A stretch of 64,000 bases of DNA from Propionibacteriales bacterium (lineage in GTDB: Bacteria > Actinomycetota > Actinomycetes > Propionibacteriales > Nocardioidaceae). Shown one piece after another: positions 52,974 to 63,227 of this stretch. Location: the NCBI GenBank assembly GCA_026392455.1, contig JAPLCB010000009.1:310001-374000 (forward strand), written 5' to 3'. A program made the translations under genes and the position numbers. Positions within the stretch are counted from its first letter, which is position 1, and each line of letters begins with the position of its first letter. The notes beneath the pieces were generated by a model. It did no database searches, was not told where the DNA came from, and worked only from the letters and a program-made list of their open reading frames with translations.

Positions 52974-53110
52974 GGTTGAGGTGCGGGCGCTCTGACGCCC
53001 GTCTCGAAACCCGGTGCCGCCCACACGGGGCTCAGGAGTTTCGAGGCTCACTTCGTTCGCACCTCAACCAGCACAACGAGGCTCACTTCGTTCGCACCTC
53101 AACCAGCACA
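52974..53110. repeat. REP-like family A cluster between rsmA and rpf
   Basis: A full copy at 52974-53011 with centre GGGCG/CGCCC, a second full copy at 53038-53069, and a partial third. The stretch 53042-53075 is repeated at 53077-53110 with a 35-base period. They fill the space before the rpf stop (53116). Confidence 0.8.
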
Positions 53111-53115
53111 GGGTG

Positions 53116-54555
<1,440 letters not shown>

Positions 54556-55431
54556 CTACCAGGTGCCGCCGAAAGCCGTCTCGGTGTTGGTCTCGATCGC
54601 CCGGCAGAGCTCGCCCAGGTCGTCGCCCCGGGTGGCTGCCATCGCCCGGACCGTCGTCGGGATCAGGTACGACGCGTTGGGTCGGCCGCGCCACGGCTCC
54701 GGCGTCAGGAACGGCGCATCGGTCTCGACCAGGATCCTGTCGAGCGGAGCCAGCCGCAGCGCCTCGCGCAACGGCTCGGCGTTCTTGAAGGTGACGGTCC
54801 CCGCGAACGAGAGGTACGCACCGCGCTCCAGGCACGCGGCGGCGAACTCGGCGTCGCCGGAGAAGCAGTGCATCACCCAGCGGTCGGGGGCACCGACCTC
54901 GTCGATCACCTCCAGCACCTCGGCATGGGTTTCCCGGTCGTGGATCACCAAGGTCTTGTGGTGCTCGTGGGCGAGCTCGATGTGCCGGCGGAACGACCGC
55001 ACCTGCGCCTCGCGACCCTCGGGCCCGGTGCGGAAGCTGTCGAGCCCGGTCTCCCCGATCGCCCGCACCACCGACGCCGTCGCCAGGTCCGCGATCTCGG
55101 CGAGGGCCTCGTCGAGCAGACCCTGGGCCTCCAGGCGCGGCGCCTCGTTCGGGTGCAGCGCCACCCCGGCCACGATCGCCGGGAAGTCGGCCGCCGTCGC
55201 GACCGCCCAGCGCGCACTCGGCAGGTCGCAACCGATCTGGACGATCCGGGGCACCCCGACCGCCGCCGACCGGGCCAACGCCTCGGCGACCGGGACCGGC
55301 TCCCCGGGACCGTCGTGCGCCGCGATGTCGAGGTGGCAGTGGTTGTCGATCACCGGGTGCGGCAACGGCTCCGGCGGCTCCGGGCGCTGCCCGGCACGTT
55401 CGGCAGTCCGGAACGAGCTCGAACCACCCAT
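54556..55431 (-). CDS. tatD: TatD-family metal-dependent DNase
   Basis: 291 residues, TIM-barrel hydrolase with nuclease activity. Metal ligands: DNHCHLDIAAH near residue 30, AIGETGLDSFR, HDRETHAE, MHCFSGDAEF and LVETDAPFLTPEP. The start overlaps the rsmI stop by one base. The rsmI-tatD-rpf order is conserved. Confidence 0.93.
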   Translation of the reverse strand: MGGSSSFRTAERAGQRPEPPEPLPHPVIDNHCHLDIAAHDGPGEPVPVAEALARSAAVGVPRIVQIGCDLPSARWAVATAADFPAIVAGVALHPNEAPRLEAQGLLDEALAEIADLATASVVRAIGETGLDSFRTGPEGREAQVRSFRRHIELAHEHHKTLVIHDRETHAEVLEVIDEVGAPDRWVMHCFSGDAEFAAACLERGAYLSFAGTVTFKNAEPLREALRLAPLDRILVETDAPFLTPEPWRGRPNASYLIPTTVRAMAATRGDDLGELCRAIETNTETAFGGTW

Positions 55432-56312
55432 CAGGTCACCGCCTTGCTGCTCTGCTTCGGGGGGCTCTGCTTGACATGAACGAGGTCGTACACCTCGCGC
55501 TTGGGCACCCCGGCGCGGCGGGCGACGTCGGCGATCGCGTCCTTGCGCGAGACCCCGCGGGCCTCCTGGTCAGCGACCCAGGCGACCAGCGTCGCCGGGT
55601 CGTCCACGGGGCCCGGCTCCGGAGCACCGGCGACCACGATGGTGACCTCGCCGCGGACACCGTCGGCAGCCCAGGCGGCCAGCTCGGCGAGCCCGCCGCG
55701 GCGTACCTCCTCGTGGGTCTTGGTCAGCTCCCGGCAGACCGCTGCCGGGCGGTCGGCGCCCAGAGCGTCAGCCATGGCCGCCAGGCTGGCCTCGGTCCGG
55801 TGCGGCGCCTCGAAGAACACCATCGAACGCTGCTCGTCGGCGAGGTCGACCAGCCGGCGGGTCCGCTCGCCGGCCTTGCGCGGCAGGAAACCCTCGAAGC
55901 AGAAGCGGTCGACCGGGAGCCCGCTGACCGCGAGCGCGGTGAGGACCGCCGACGGGCCGGGCACCGAGGTGACCTCGATGCCGGCGGCAACGGCAGCGGC
56001 CACCAGCCGGTAGCCGGGGTCCGAGACGCTCGGCATCCCGGCATCGGTCACCAGCACCACCCGGTTGCCGGCCTGGAGCAGCTCGAGCAGGTACGGCGTC
56101 CGCGCCTCCTCATTCCCCTCGAAGTAGGAGAGCACTCGCCCGGTCAGCTCGATCCCGAGGTCGCCGGTGAGCCGCTTGAGCCGCCGGGTGTCCTCGGCAG
56201 CGACGATGTCGGCCTCGGCCAGCTCGCGCGCCAACCGCGGCGGCGCGTCCTCGACCCGGCCGATCGGCGTACCGGCCAGGACCAGGACTCCCGGTCCGCT
56301 GCTCGCTGTCAT
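55431..56312 (-). CDS. rsmI: 16S rRNA (cytidine1402-2'-O) methyltransferase
   Basis: Ribose methylation of C1402 in the decoding centre. 293 residues of the tetrapyrrole-methylase fold: [40 protein letters not shown] and [16 protein letters not shown] at 56312 is chosen; another in-frame ATG at 56324 exists. Divergent from pmt, as usual in actinobacteria. Confidence 0.94.
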   Translation of the reverse strand: MTASSGPGVLVLAGTPIGRVEDAPPRLARELAEADIVAAEDTRRLKRLTGDLGIELTGRVLSYFEGNEEARTPYLLELLQAGNRVVLVTDAGMPSVSDPGYRLVAAAVAAGIEVTSVPGPSAVLTALAVSGLPVDRFCFEGFLPRKAGERTRRLVDLADEQRSMVFFEAPHRTEASLAAMADALGADRPAAVCRELTKTHEEVRRGGLAELAAWAADGVRGEVTIVVAGAPEPGPVDDPATLVAWVADQEARGVSRKDAIADVARRAGVPKREVYDLVHVKQSPPKQSSKAVT

Positions 56313-56361
56313 GGACCCGATCATGTCAGCCCCGCTGGGCGCCACGCCTTAGGGTTGCGGC

Positions 56362-58017
56362 GTGCTCTCGGAACCGGAGACGACCACCACGGTCGCGATG
56401 ACGACGCTGTCGCGCAACGCGGTCGACGACGTCGTCCCCACCGCGAGTCAGCGAGCCCGACCGCGGGCCTTCGACCTCGATCCGGTGACCGCGTGGGCCG
56501 CCACGGTCGGGATCACCCTGGTCGCCGCCTTCCTGAGGCTGTGGAAGCTCGACTACCCCAAGGCCCTGCTCTTCGACGAGACCTACTACGCCAAGAACGC
56601 CTGGTCGCTGATCAACAACGGCTACGCCCGCGGGTACGTCGACAAGGCGGACTCCCGGATCATCGCCGGCAACCTGGACGGGCTCTGGACCAACAGCCCG
56701 GACATGATCGTGCACCCCGAGGTCGGCAAGTGGCTGATCGGCCTGTCCGAGCTGACGGTCGGGATGACCCCGTTCGGCTGGCGGCTGGCACCCGCGATCA
56801 TCGGTTCCCTGATGGTCTTCGTGATGATCCGGCTCACCCGTCGGGTCACCGGCTCGACGATGCTCGGCCTGGTCGCCGGCATCCTGATGTGCTTCGACGG
56901 CCTCCAGTTCGTGCTGTCCCGGCTCGCCCTGCTGGACATCTTCCAAGCGTTCTTCGTGCTCTGCGCGGTCAGCTGCATGGTCGCGGACCGTGACTGGTTC
57001 CGGGCTCGGCTCGCCGCCGTCGCCGAGGCCGGCCCGCTGTCGACCTGGGGGCCGCGGATCCTCTGGCGACCCTGGCTGCTGGCAGCCGGCCTGTGGTGGG
57101 GGCTGGCCGTCGGGACGAAGTGGTCCTCGCTGTACCCCCTCGCTGCGTTCGGGCTGCTGTTCTGGTTCTGGAGCGCCGGTGCTCGCCGGTCCTTCGGTGT
57201 CACCCGATCGATCCGCCGGTCGGCGGTGGTCGACGCGCTGCCGGGGTTGGCCTACCTGGTGCTGCTCCCGCTCGTGGTCTACCTGGCGTCCTGGACGGGC
57301 TGGTTGATGCACGCCGACGTCTACGAGCGGAACCTGTCGCGCAACGCCTACGGCCCCTACTGGGGCAACTACATCCTCAAGGACGCCCACGGCTTCTTCC
57401 CCGAGCTCGGGCAGTCGCTGCGCTCGTTGTGGAACTACCACGTCGATCTGTGGAACTTCCACACCAAGGGGCTGACGAACGCGACCCACACCTACGCCTC
57501 GAACCCGTTGGGCTGGAACGTCCTGAACCGCCCGGTCGGGGTCGATGCCCAGAACGGCATCCTCCCGGGGCAGCAGGGGTGCGACGCCGCAGCGGACAGC
57601 AGCTGCCTGCGACAGATCCTGCTGATCGGGACTCCGGTGCTCTGGTGGTTCAGCACCTGCGCTCTGGTCTGGTCGGTGGTGGCCTGGATCGGCAAGCGCG
57701 ACTGGCGCTACGGGATCGTCGTGGTGGGGACGCTGTCGGCCTGGCTCCCGTGGCTGCGCTTCGACGACCGGCCGATCTTCAGCTTCTACGCGATCGTCTG
57801 GGAGCCGTTCCTGATCCTGGGGACCGTGATGGTGCTCGGCGAGATCCTCGGGCGCGCGGACGCCACGGCCGTGCGCCGGCGTACCGGGGCGATCGTCGCG
57901 GGGGCCGTCGTCGTCGCCGTGATCGTGAACTTCGCCTGGTTCTGGCCGATCTACACCGACGGCCTGCTCACCCGGGCCGAGTGGTTGCAGCGGATCTGGT
58001 TCCGTGGCTGGATCTAG
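56362..58017 (+). CDS. pmt: Protein O-mannosyltransferase (PMT/GT39)
   Basis: Transfers mannose from polyprenyl-phosphate-mannose to exported proteins. 551 residues, about ten helices. The catalytic region LLFDETYYAKNAWSL near residue 70 has the Asp-Glu pair, with KWSSLYPLAAFG and the SNPLGW-type loop following. GTG start. It modifies Sec-exported proteins during translocation. Located next to rsmI as in mycobacteria. Confidence 0.92.
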   Translation: MLSEPETTTTVAMTTLSRNAVDDVVPTASQRARPRAFDLDPVTAWAATVGITLVAAFLRLWKLDYPKALLFDETYYAKNAWSLINNGYARGYVDKADSRIIAGNLDGLWTNSPDMIVHPEVGKWLIGLSELTVGMTPFGWRLAPAIIGSLMVFVMIRLTRRVTGSTMLGLVAGILMCFDGLQFVLSRLALLDIFQAFFVLCAVSCMVADRDWFRARLAAVAEAGPLSTWGPRILWRPWLLAAGLWWGLAVGTKWSSLYPLAAFGLLFWFWSAGARRSFGVTRSIRRSAVVDALPGLAYLVLLPLVVYLASWTGWLMHADVYERNLSRNAYGPYWGNYILKDAHGFFPELGQSLRSLWNYHVDLWNFHTKGLTNATHTYASNPLGWNVLNRPVGVDAQNGILPGQQGCDAAADSSCLRQILLIGTPVLWWFSTCALVWSVVAWIGKRDWRYGIVVVGTLSAWLPWLRFDDRPIFSFYAIVWEPFLILGTVMVLGEILGRADATAVRRRTGAIVAGAVVVAVIVNFAWFWPIYTDGLLTRAEWLQRIWFRGWI

Positions 58018-58025
58018 TCCGCCCC

Positions 58026-58075
58026 GTTGAGTAGGGCCCGCCGCCACGTTGAGTAGGGCCCGCCGCGCTGTTGAA
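58026..58075. repeat. Repeat family B, left block
   Basis: 22-base tandem unit GTTGAGTAGGGCCCGCCGC plus three bases: copies at 58026 and 58048, and a third start (GTTGAA) at 58070. It lies directly downstream of pmt. The same unit occurs in inverted orientation at 58487-58536, on the other side of a small gene. Confidence 0.8.
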
Positions 58076-58106
58076 CATCCGTACCCAGGGAAAGCAGGAC
58101 GAGACC

Positions 58107-58481
58107 GTGCCATGGAGTCCGTCGTTCGAAGACGCCGTACCTGATCCACGCCTGGATCCGTACCGGAACCGCGTCGCGCAGCTGATGGACGGCGACGTCG
58201 TGGCCGGGCACGTCCTGGTCGAGACCGACTACCGCGCCGAGGTCCGCGGAGGCTTTCTCTGGTGGCGCCGTTGGGCCTCGCCGACCGAGTTCGCGCTGCT
58301 GTTCACGCGCGTGGGCGCAGCCGAGACCCGTACGACGGCCCTGGGCCCCGCGGACTTCGCCCTGTTCGACCGGTGGTCGACCGACGGGTACGTCGACGAC
58401 ACCCGGGTGCTCGACGTGCTCTGGCTCGACGAGAACACCTCCCGCCGCCTTCACGACGAGGTCTTCGCGCACCAGCACTAG
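58107..58481 (+). CDS. Small protein of unknown function between inverted repeats
   Basis: 124 residues starting at GTG 58107, which has AGGACGAGA upstream; an in-frame TTG at 58071 lies inside the repeat. The protein has tryptophan-rich segments (VPWSPSF, FLWWRRWASPTE) and acidic residues near the C-terminus (VLDVLWLDENTSRRLH). No family recognised. It is flanked by family B repeats on both sides. Confidence 0.65.
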   Translation: MPWSPSFEDAVPDPRLDPYRNRVAQLMDGDVVAGHVLVETDYRAEVRGGFLWWRRWASPTEFALLFTRVGAAETRTTALGPADFALFDRWSTDGYVDDTRVLDVLWLDENTSRRLHDEVFAHQH

Positions 58482-58486
58482 CCCGA

Positions 58487-58536
58487 CTCAACCGCGCGGC
58501 GGGCCCTTCTCAACGGCGCGGCGGGCCATTCTCAAC
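58487..58536. repeat. Repeat family B, right block (inverted)
   Basis: CTCAAC begins 22-base units at 58487, 58509 and 58531, reading as the reverse complement of the left block with a few changes (AAGGGCCC, AATGGCCC). It ends three bases before the ferritin stop codon. Confidence 0.8.
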
Positions 58537-58538
58537 GG

Positions 58539-59081
58539 TCAGATGCCGGCGATCGGAGGGGCGGTCGGGTCGGCCCCGCCGGCCCCGCCGGCCCCGCCGG
58601 CGCCCTGCTCACGGCGCAGGTACTCCTCGATCGCGTTGACGTCGTCCGCGGCCCGAGTCACCACGGTCAGCAGGTCGTTCATGGTCGCGACCTCCTCGAC
58701 CTGCTCCTTGATGAACCACTGCATGAACTGCTCCGCGGCGAAGTCGTTCTCCTCGCGGGCGGTCCTGGTGAGCGCGAAGATCTGCTCGGTGACCCTCTTC
58801 TCCTGCGCCAGGGCGAGCTCGATCGGGTCGACGACCGAGGTGAAGGACGTCCTCGGCGCGTCGACCCCGGGGATCTGGACCTCGCAGTCGGTGTCGAGGA
58901 GGAACTGGACCATCATCATCGCGTGGTCGCGTTCCTCCAGGGCCTGGGCGTAGAAGAACGACGCCATCTGCGGCATCGTCAGGGCGTCGTAGTGGATCGC
59001 GCACGCGACGTACTGCTGGTGGGCAGCGAACTCGTTGCCGATCTGCTCGTTGAGCTGCTCGGCAAAACGGGGTGCAGTCAC
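58539..59081 (-). CDS. Ferritin (bacterial, BfrB-like)
   Basis: Iron storage protein of 180 residues. Ferroxidase centre residues in IGNEFAAHQQYVA (Glu near 17) and QALEERDHAMMM (Glu-Glu-x-x-His near 50). GTG start with GGAGG upstream. A repetitive glycine-alanine C-terminus is encoded by a tandem nine-base GC repeat. It follows a small cysteine-rich gene (22-base gap) that has an IdeR-type box upstream. Confidence 0.92.
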   Translation of the reverse strand: MTAPRFAEQLNEQIGNEFAAHQQYVACAIHYDALTMPQMASFFYAQALEERDHAMMMVQFLLDTDCEVQIPGVDAPRTSFTSVVDPIELALAQEKRVTEQIFALTRTAREENDFAAEQFMQWFIKEQVEEVATMNDLLTVVTRAADDVNAIEEYLRREQGAGGAGGAGGADPTAPPIAGI

Positions 59082-59103
59082 GGCAGGGTCCTCCCGGTCG
59101 GCA

Positions 59104-59349
59104 TCAGGCAGCCTTGGACTTCTTCTTGCCCGACTTCTTCTGGATCTTCGCGGCAGTCGCCAGCTCAGACTTCTTCGCGGGCTTCTTGGACAGCGGGCGG
59201 CCCTGGGGATCGACCCGCACGAGCACGCGCTTGTGCACACCGTAGCCGCTCGGCAGGTCGCCGTCCTTGAGCATCCGGATGGGGCAGCGGTCGCACCGCG
59301 ACTTCGACACACAACACTTCGTCTTCGGAAGCTTCAGCGCCTTTCCCAT
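59104..59349 (-). CDS. Small cysteine-rich basic protein upstream of ferritin
   Basis: 81 residues. N-terminal MGKALKLPKTKCCVSKSRCDRCPI has five cysteines (CC-x5-C-x2-C pattern) like a metal knuckle; the C-terminus is a lysine-rich tail (KKSGKKKSKAA) suited to nucleic-acid binding. I do not know a function. First gene of a likely operon with ferritin, under an IdeR-like box. Confidence 0.7.
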   Translation of the reverse strand: MGKALKLPKTKCCVSKSRCDRCPIRMLKDGDLPSGYGVHKRVLVRVDPQGRPLSKKPAKKSELATAAKIQKKSGKKKSKAA

Positions 59350-59369
59350 GCCCGAACGATAGCACTTGG

Positions 59370-59388
59370 TCAGGCTTGCCTTACCTAA
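59370..59388 (-). promoter_or_regulatory. IdeR/DtxR-type iron box
   Basis: The minus strand reads TTAGGTAAGGCAAGCCTGA, matching most positions of the 19-base IdeR consensus TTAGGTTAGGCTAACCTAA. It is 20 bases upstream of the ATG at 59349. A TATCGT-like -10 falls between box and start, so the box overlaps the -35 region. Confidence 0.7.
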
Positions 59389-59408
59389 GATGAGACCGCC
59401 GTCACGGC

Positions 59409-59501
59409 TCAGCGAAACGCGGCCAGCACCGGCACGGCGAGGAACTGCGCGACGAAGACGGCGAGGACGAAACAGCGGTTCGGGCCGGTGCGGGTGATCA
59501 A
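59409..59501 (-). CDS. Candidate 30-residue hydrophobic peptide
   Basis: TTG start at 59501 with GAGGAG eight bases upstream. The peptide begins MITRTGPNRC and has a hydrophobic stretch FVLAVFVAQFLAVPVLAA that could span a membrane, ending at TGA (59411-59409). It lies just upstream of the iron box and ferritin operon. Too short for firm support. Confidence 0.35.
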   Translation of the reverse strand: MITRTGPNRCFVLAVFVAQFLAVPVLAAFR

Positions 59502-59667
59502 CGGGGGTACTCCTCAGGACAGGTGATCAAGTCACCGGGAAGAACACGGCGGCGACGACCCGATCACGCGAAACCGCGCAGGACTTCCGAACCAGCCTGC
59601 GCGTGGGCATACTGCTCGGCGAGCAGTAGCGGAGACGACCGCGGCTCTTCCCAGGTCAAGGAGACCC

Positions 59668-61281
59668 ATGCCCAACCCCGCCGAGTTGATCAACCGTGCC
59701 GGCATCGAAGCCCGGGCCCTCACCGCTCTGCTGAAGGCAGGCGCCATCGGCGGGTCGTCGCCGCTGAAGACCGTGGAGATCCTGAAGACCCTGCGCTCGT
59801 TCGGCCCGTTCGGCTCCGCGGTCCACCTCGCTGCGATCCGGCACCCCGACGCACCGGCGATCGCCGACGAGCGCGGCGAGATCAGCTACGCCGAGTTCGA
59901 CGAGCTGATCAACCGGCTCGCCAACGCCCTGCTGGCCCTCGGCCTGAAGCCCGGCGACGGCATCGCGATGCTCTGCAAGAACCACCGTGCTCCCCTGGTG
60001 GTCGGCTTCGCCGCCTCCCGGGCCGGCCTGCGCAGCCTCTGGCTGAACACCTCGTTCTCCTCGCGGCAGGCCACCGAGGTCTGCGAGCGCGAGGGCGTCG
60101 ACCTGCTGATCCACGACGCCGAGTTCACCGAGGCCGTTGCCGGCGTGGAGCCGAGGTTCGGGAAGTACGTCGTCGACGTCGCCGGCGCCTCGGTCGACGA
60201 CCTCGACCGACTGATCGCCCAAGGGTCCCCGGCACTGCCCTCCGCTCCTGCCAAGCCCGGCCGGATCGTGCTGCTCACCAGTGGCACCACCGGCACTCCC
60301 AAGGGCGCCCCCCGCGCCGATCCGAAGGGATTCGCCATCCCCGGCGGCGTCCTGGACCGGATGCCGATGCGCTCCGGCGAGACCACCGTGATGGGCCCGC
60401 CGCTGTTCCACGGCACCGGCCTGCTGCTGGCCCTGCTGGCGATCTCGGTCGGCAACAAGCTGGTGCTGCGGACCAAGTTCGACCCCCGCCAGATGCTCGC
60501 CGACATCAGCGACCACCGGGCCAGCACCATCTGCGTGGTCCCGGTGATGCTGCAGCGGATGGTCGAGCTCGGCCCCGAAGAGCTCGGCAGCTACGACACC
60601 ACGTCGCTGAAGTGCGCCTTCACCGCCGGCTCGCAGCTGCCGGCAGCCGTGTCCAAGCAGGTCTCCGAGCTGATCGGCGACGTGATCTACAACCTGTACG
60701 GGTCCACCGAGGTCTCGGTCGCCACGATCGCCACCCCGACCGACGTCCGCGAGGCACCGACCTCGGTCGGCCGCCCGACCCTCGGGGTCCGGATCAAGAT
60801 CCTCGGTGAGAACGGCAAGCCGCTGCCGCAGGGGCAGACCGGCCGCATCTTCGTCGGCACGACGGCCCCGTTCGAGGGCTACACCGGCGGCGGCGGCAAG
60901 GACATCATCGACGGCCTGATGGCCACCGGCGATGTCGGCCACTTCGACCCGCAGGGCCGGCTGTACATCGACGGCCGCGACGACGAGATGATCGTCTCCG
61001 GCGGCGAGAACGTCTTCCCGCGCGAGGTCGAGGAGCTCCTGGTGACGCACCCGGCGATCGCGGACGCCGCGGTCCTCGGTGCCGAGGACGAGTCGTTCGG
61101 CCAGCGGCTGCGCGCCTTCATCGTCCTCAAGCCCGGCGAGACCCTCGACGCCGCCACCGTCCAGGACTTCGTGAAGGACAACCTGGCCCGGTACAAGTCG
61201 CCGCGGGACGTGCTGTTCCTCGAGGAGCTGCCGCGCAACCCCACCGGCAAGGTGCTGAAGCGGGAGCTGGCGAACCTCTGA
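59668..61281 (+). CDS. Acyl-CoA synthetase / AMP-dependent ligase (FadD-like)
   Basis: Activates a carboxylic acid to its CoA thioester via an acyl-adenylate. 537 residues: P-loop LLTSGTTGTPKGAPR near residue 208, YNLYGSTEVS near 345, MATGDVGHFDPQGRLYIDGRDDEM, and C-terminal lysine in PTGKVLKRELANL. ATG start with AAGGAG. Substrate unknown. A TetR gene overlaps its end, so it may be the controlled gene. Confidence 0.9.
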   Translation: MPNPAELINRAGIEARALTALLKAGAIGGSSPLKTVEILKTLRSFGPFGSAVHLAAIRHPDAPAIADERGEISYAEFDELINRLANALLALGLKPGDGIAMLCKNHRAPLVVGFAASRAGLRSLWLNTSFSSRQATEVCEREGVDLLIHDAEFTEAVAGVEPRFGKYVVDVAGASVDDLDRLIAQGSPALPSAPAKPGRIVLLTSGTTGTPKGAPRADPKGFAIPGGVLDRMPMRSGETTVMGPPLFHGTGLLLALLAISVGNKLVLRTKFDPRQMLADISDHRASTICVVPVMLQRMVELGPEELGSYDTTSLKCAFTAGSQLPAAVSKQVSELIGDVIYNLYGSTEVSVATIATPTDVREAPTSVGRPTLGVRIKILGENGKPLPQGQTGRIFVGTTAPFEGYTGGGGKDIIDGLMATGDVGHFDPQGRLYIDGRDDEMIVSGGENVFPREVEELLVTHPAIADAAVLGAEDESFGQRLRAFIVLKPGETLDAATVQDFVKDNLARYKSPRDVLFLEELPRNPTGKVLKRELANL

Positions 61282-61901
61282 GCGACACAGCGCGCCGGTA
61301 CTCCGGCCGGTCCCCCGACGAACGCGACGCCGAGCGCACCCGTCGACTGCTGGCGGCCGGGCTGGAGCTGTTCGGCACGATCGGGTACGCCGCGACCTCG
61401 GTGGAACGGCTGTGCACCGAGGCGAAGGTCTCGACGCGTCACTTCTACCAGCTGTACGACAACAAGGAGGACGCCTTCCTCCGGGTCTACGAGCAGATCA
61501 TCGGGCGATCCTTCGAGGGCGCGGCGACCGCCCTCAGCGCGTCCGCCGACCGACCGATGCTGGAACGGGTCCCGGACGCCTTCATGGCCTACCTCGGCCC
61601 GACGGTCGAGGACATCCGCGCCGCCCAGATCGCGTTCGTCGAGATCATGGGGGTGAGCCCCCGGGTCGAGGAGCGCCGGCTGGCCTACCGGGAGTCGCTG
61701 ATCGCGCTGATCGAGGCCGAGGGCACCGCGGCCGTCGCTCGCGGCGAGACCACGGCGCGGGACTTCCGGTTCGCGGCCCTGGCACTGGCGGGCGCGGCGA
61801 ACGCGATCGTCTACGACTGGGCCTGCCAGGAACCGCGTGCGGACGTGACCGGGCTCGAGCGGCAGCTGGCCGACCTCGCCCTGACCCTGCTGGTGCGCTG
61901 A
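61278..61901 (+). CDS. TetR-family regulator (apparent CTG start)
   Basis: 207 residues if it starts at CTG 61278, which overlaps the ligase stop (CTGA). The helix-turn-helix (GTIGYAATSVERLCTEAKVSTRHFYQLYDNKE, residues about 34-65) begins before the first canonical start (GTG 61401), which would cut the domain in half. No ATG, GTG or TTG is in frame upstream of 61401. GGGAG about ten bases before the CTG could serve as ribosome site. Likely controls the ligase and the lipase gene. Confidence 0.85.
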   Translation: MSDTARRYSGRSPDERDAERTRRLLAAGLELFGTIGYAATSVERLCTEAKVSTRHFYQLYDNKEDAFLRVYEQIIGRSFEGAATALSASADRPMLERVPDAFMAYLGPTVEDIRAAQIAFVEIMGVSPRVEERRLAYRESLIALIEAEGTAAVARGETTARDFRFAALALAGAANAIVYDWACQEPRADVTGLERQLADLALTLLVR

Positions 61902-61979
61902 GGAAAACTGAAACGATCCATTTTCTTTTAGGACGGACGTCGGTACCGTCAGGGGACCTCACCCAGACAAGGACCACCG

Positions 61980-63227
61980 ATGAAGCGTTCGACCACCGTT
62001 CTCGCCGCCCTGGCCCTGGCCGTGACCACCGCGCTCGCGGGACCCGCGCTCACCACGCCCGCGACCGGCGCCGGTGGCGTCCCGGTCCCCGAGGACGACC
62101 CCTTCTACGCGGTCCCCGCGGACGTCGCCACCTACGCCGACGGAGCAGTGATCTCCTCGCGCCGGATCACCGCCCTCGCCTACGTGGTGCCCGCCCCGAC
62201 CGACGCCTGGCAGATCCTCTACAAGACCCGCGACTCCCACGGGACCCCGACCGCCACGGTGACCACCCTGATGGTGCCGAAAGCGGCATGGACGGGCACC
62301 GGCGCGCGACCACTGGTCTCCTACCAGACCGCCGAGGACGGCGTCGCCGGCAGGTGCGCACCGTCGTACGGACTGCGCGCCGGCGCGCTCCAGGCGGGAG
62401 CAGCGTCGGCGGAGGTCGGCCTGATGATGATGGCGATCGCCAACGGCTGGGCCGTCTCGGCGCCGGACTACGAAGGCCCCGAGTCCCAGTTCCTGGCCGG
62501 ACGGCTGGAGGGACAGGCGGTCCTCGACGGCGTCCGGGCCTCCCTGGCCTTCACCGAGGCCCGGCTCCCGGCGAGCACACCGGTCGGGCTCTGGGGCTAC
62601 TCCGGCGGCAGCTTCGCCGCGAGCATCGCAGCGCAGCTCGAACCGTCGTACGCACCCGAGATCAACCTGCAGGCCGTCGCGCTCGGCGGCTTCGTCTCGG
62701 AGATCCGCGACACCATCGACAAGTTCAACGGGACCGTCTACGGCGGGGCCATCGCGATGGGCGTCAACGGGCCCCTGCGGGCCTTCCCCGAGTACGACCT
62801 CGGGCAGTACCTCAGCGCCGAGGGCAAGCAGAAGGTGGCCGCGGCCTCCGGTGACTGCATCGCCGACGCGGTGGCGCGCTACCCGTTCCTCGACTACGCC
62901 GACATCGAGGCCTACCCCGGCGCGATGAACGCCCCGGCCGTCGTCGAGCTGCTGCACAGCAACAGCCCGTCCGGCATTCCCGGTACGCCGAGCGCCCCCG
63001 TCTACGAGTACCACGCGATGTTCGACCAGCTTGCGCCGATCGCGACCGCCCGCAAGCAGCTGCGCCGCTACTGCAACGACGGCGTCGTCGTCCAGCAGGT
63101 CGTGGACTACCTCACCGAGCACATCAGCCAGACGATCGCCGGTGCCCCGGGCGCGGTGGCGTTCCTGGGCGCACGGTTCGCCGGCAAAGCACCGAAGAAC
63201 AGCTGCTCGGCACTGGTCAGGGAGTGA
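61980..63227 (+). CDS. Secreted lipase (LIP / CAL-A-like family)
   Basis: Extracellular triacylglycerol lipase or esterase, 415 residues. Sec signal peptide to about residue 30 (ALALAVTTALAGPALTTPA). Alpha/beta-hydrolase nucleophile in LWGYSGGSFAASI near residue 206; acid in YHAMFDQLAP; histidine in LTEHISQ; four cysteines may form disulfides. Preceded by an AT-rich stretch (61905-61950) that probably holds the promoter. Its end overlaps the convergent membrane gene by 11 bases. Confidence 0.87.
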   Translation: MKRSTTVLAALALAVTTALAGPALTTPATGAGGVPVPEDDPFYAVPADVATYADGAVISSRRITALAYVVPAPTDAWQILYKTRDSHGTPTATVTTLMVPKAAWTGTGARPLVSYQTAEDGVAGRCAPSYGLRAGALQAGAASAEVGLMMMAIANGWAVSAPDYEGPESQFLAGRLEGQAVLDGVRASLAFTEARLPASTPVGLWGYSGGSFAASIAAQLEPSYAPEINLQAVALGGFVSEIRDTIDKFNGTVYGGAIAMGVNGPLRAFPEYDLGQYLSAEGKQKVAAASGDCIADAVARYPFLDYADIEAYPGAMNAPAVVELLHSNSPSGIPGTPSAPVYEYHAMFDQLAPIATARKQLRRYCNDGVVVQQVVDYLTEHISQTIAGAPGAVAFLGARFAGKAPKNSCSALVRE

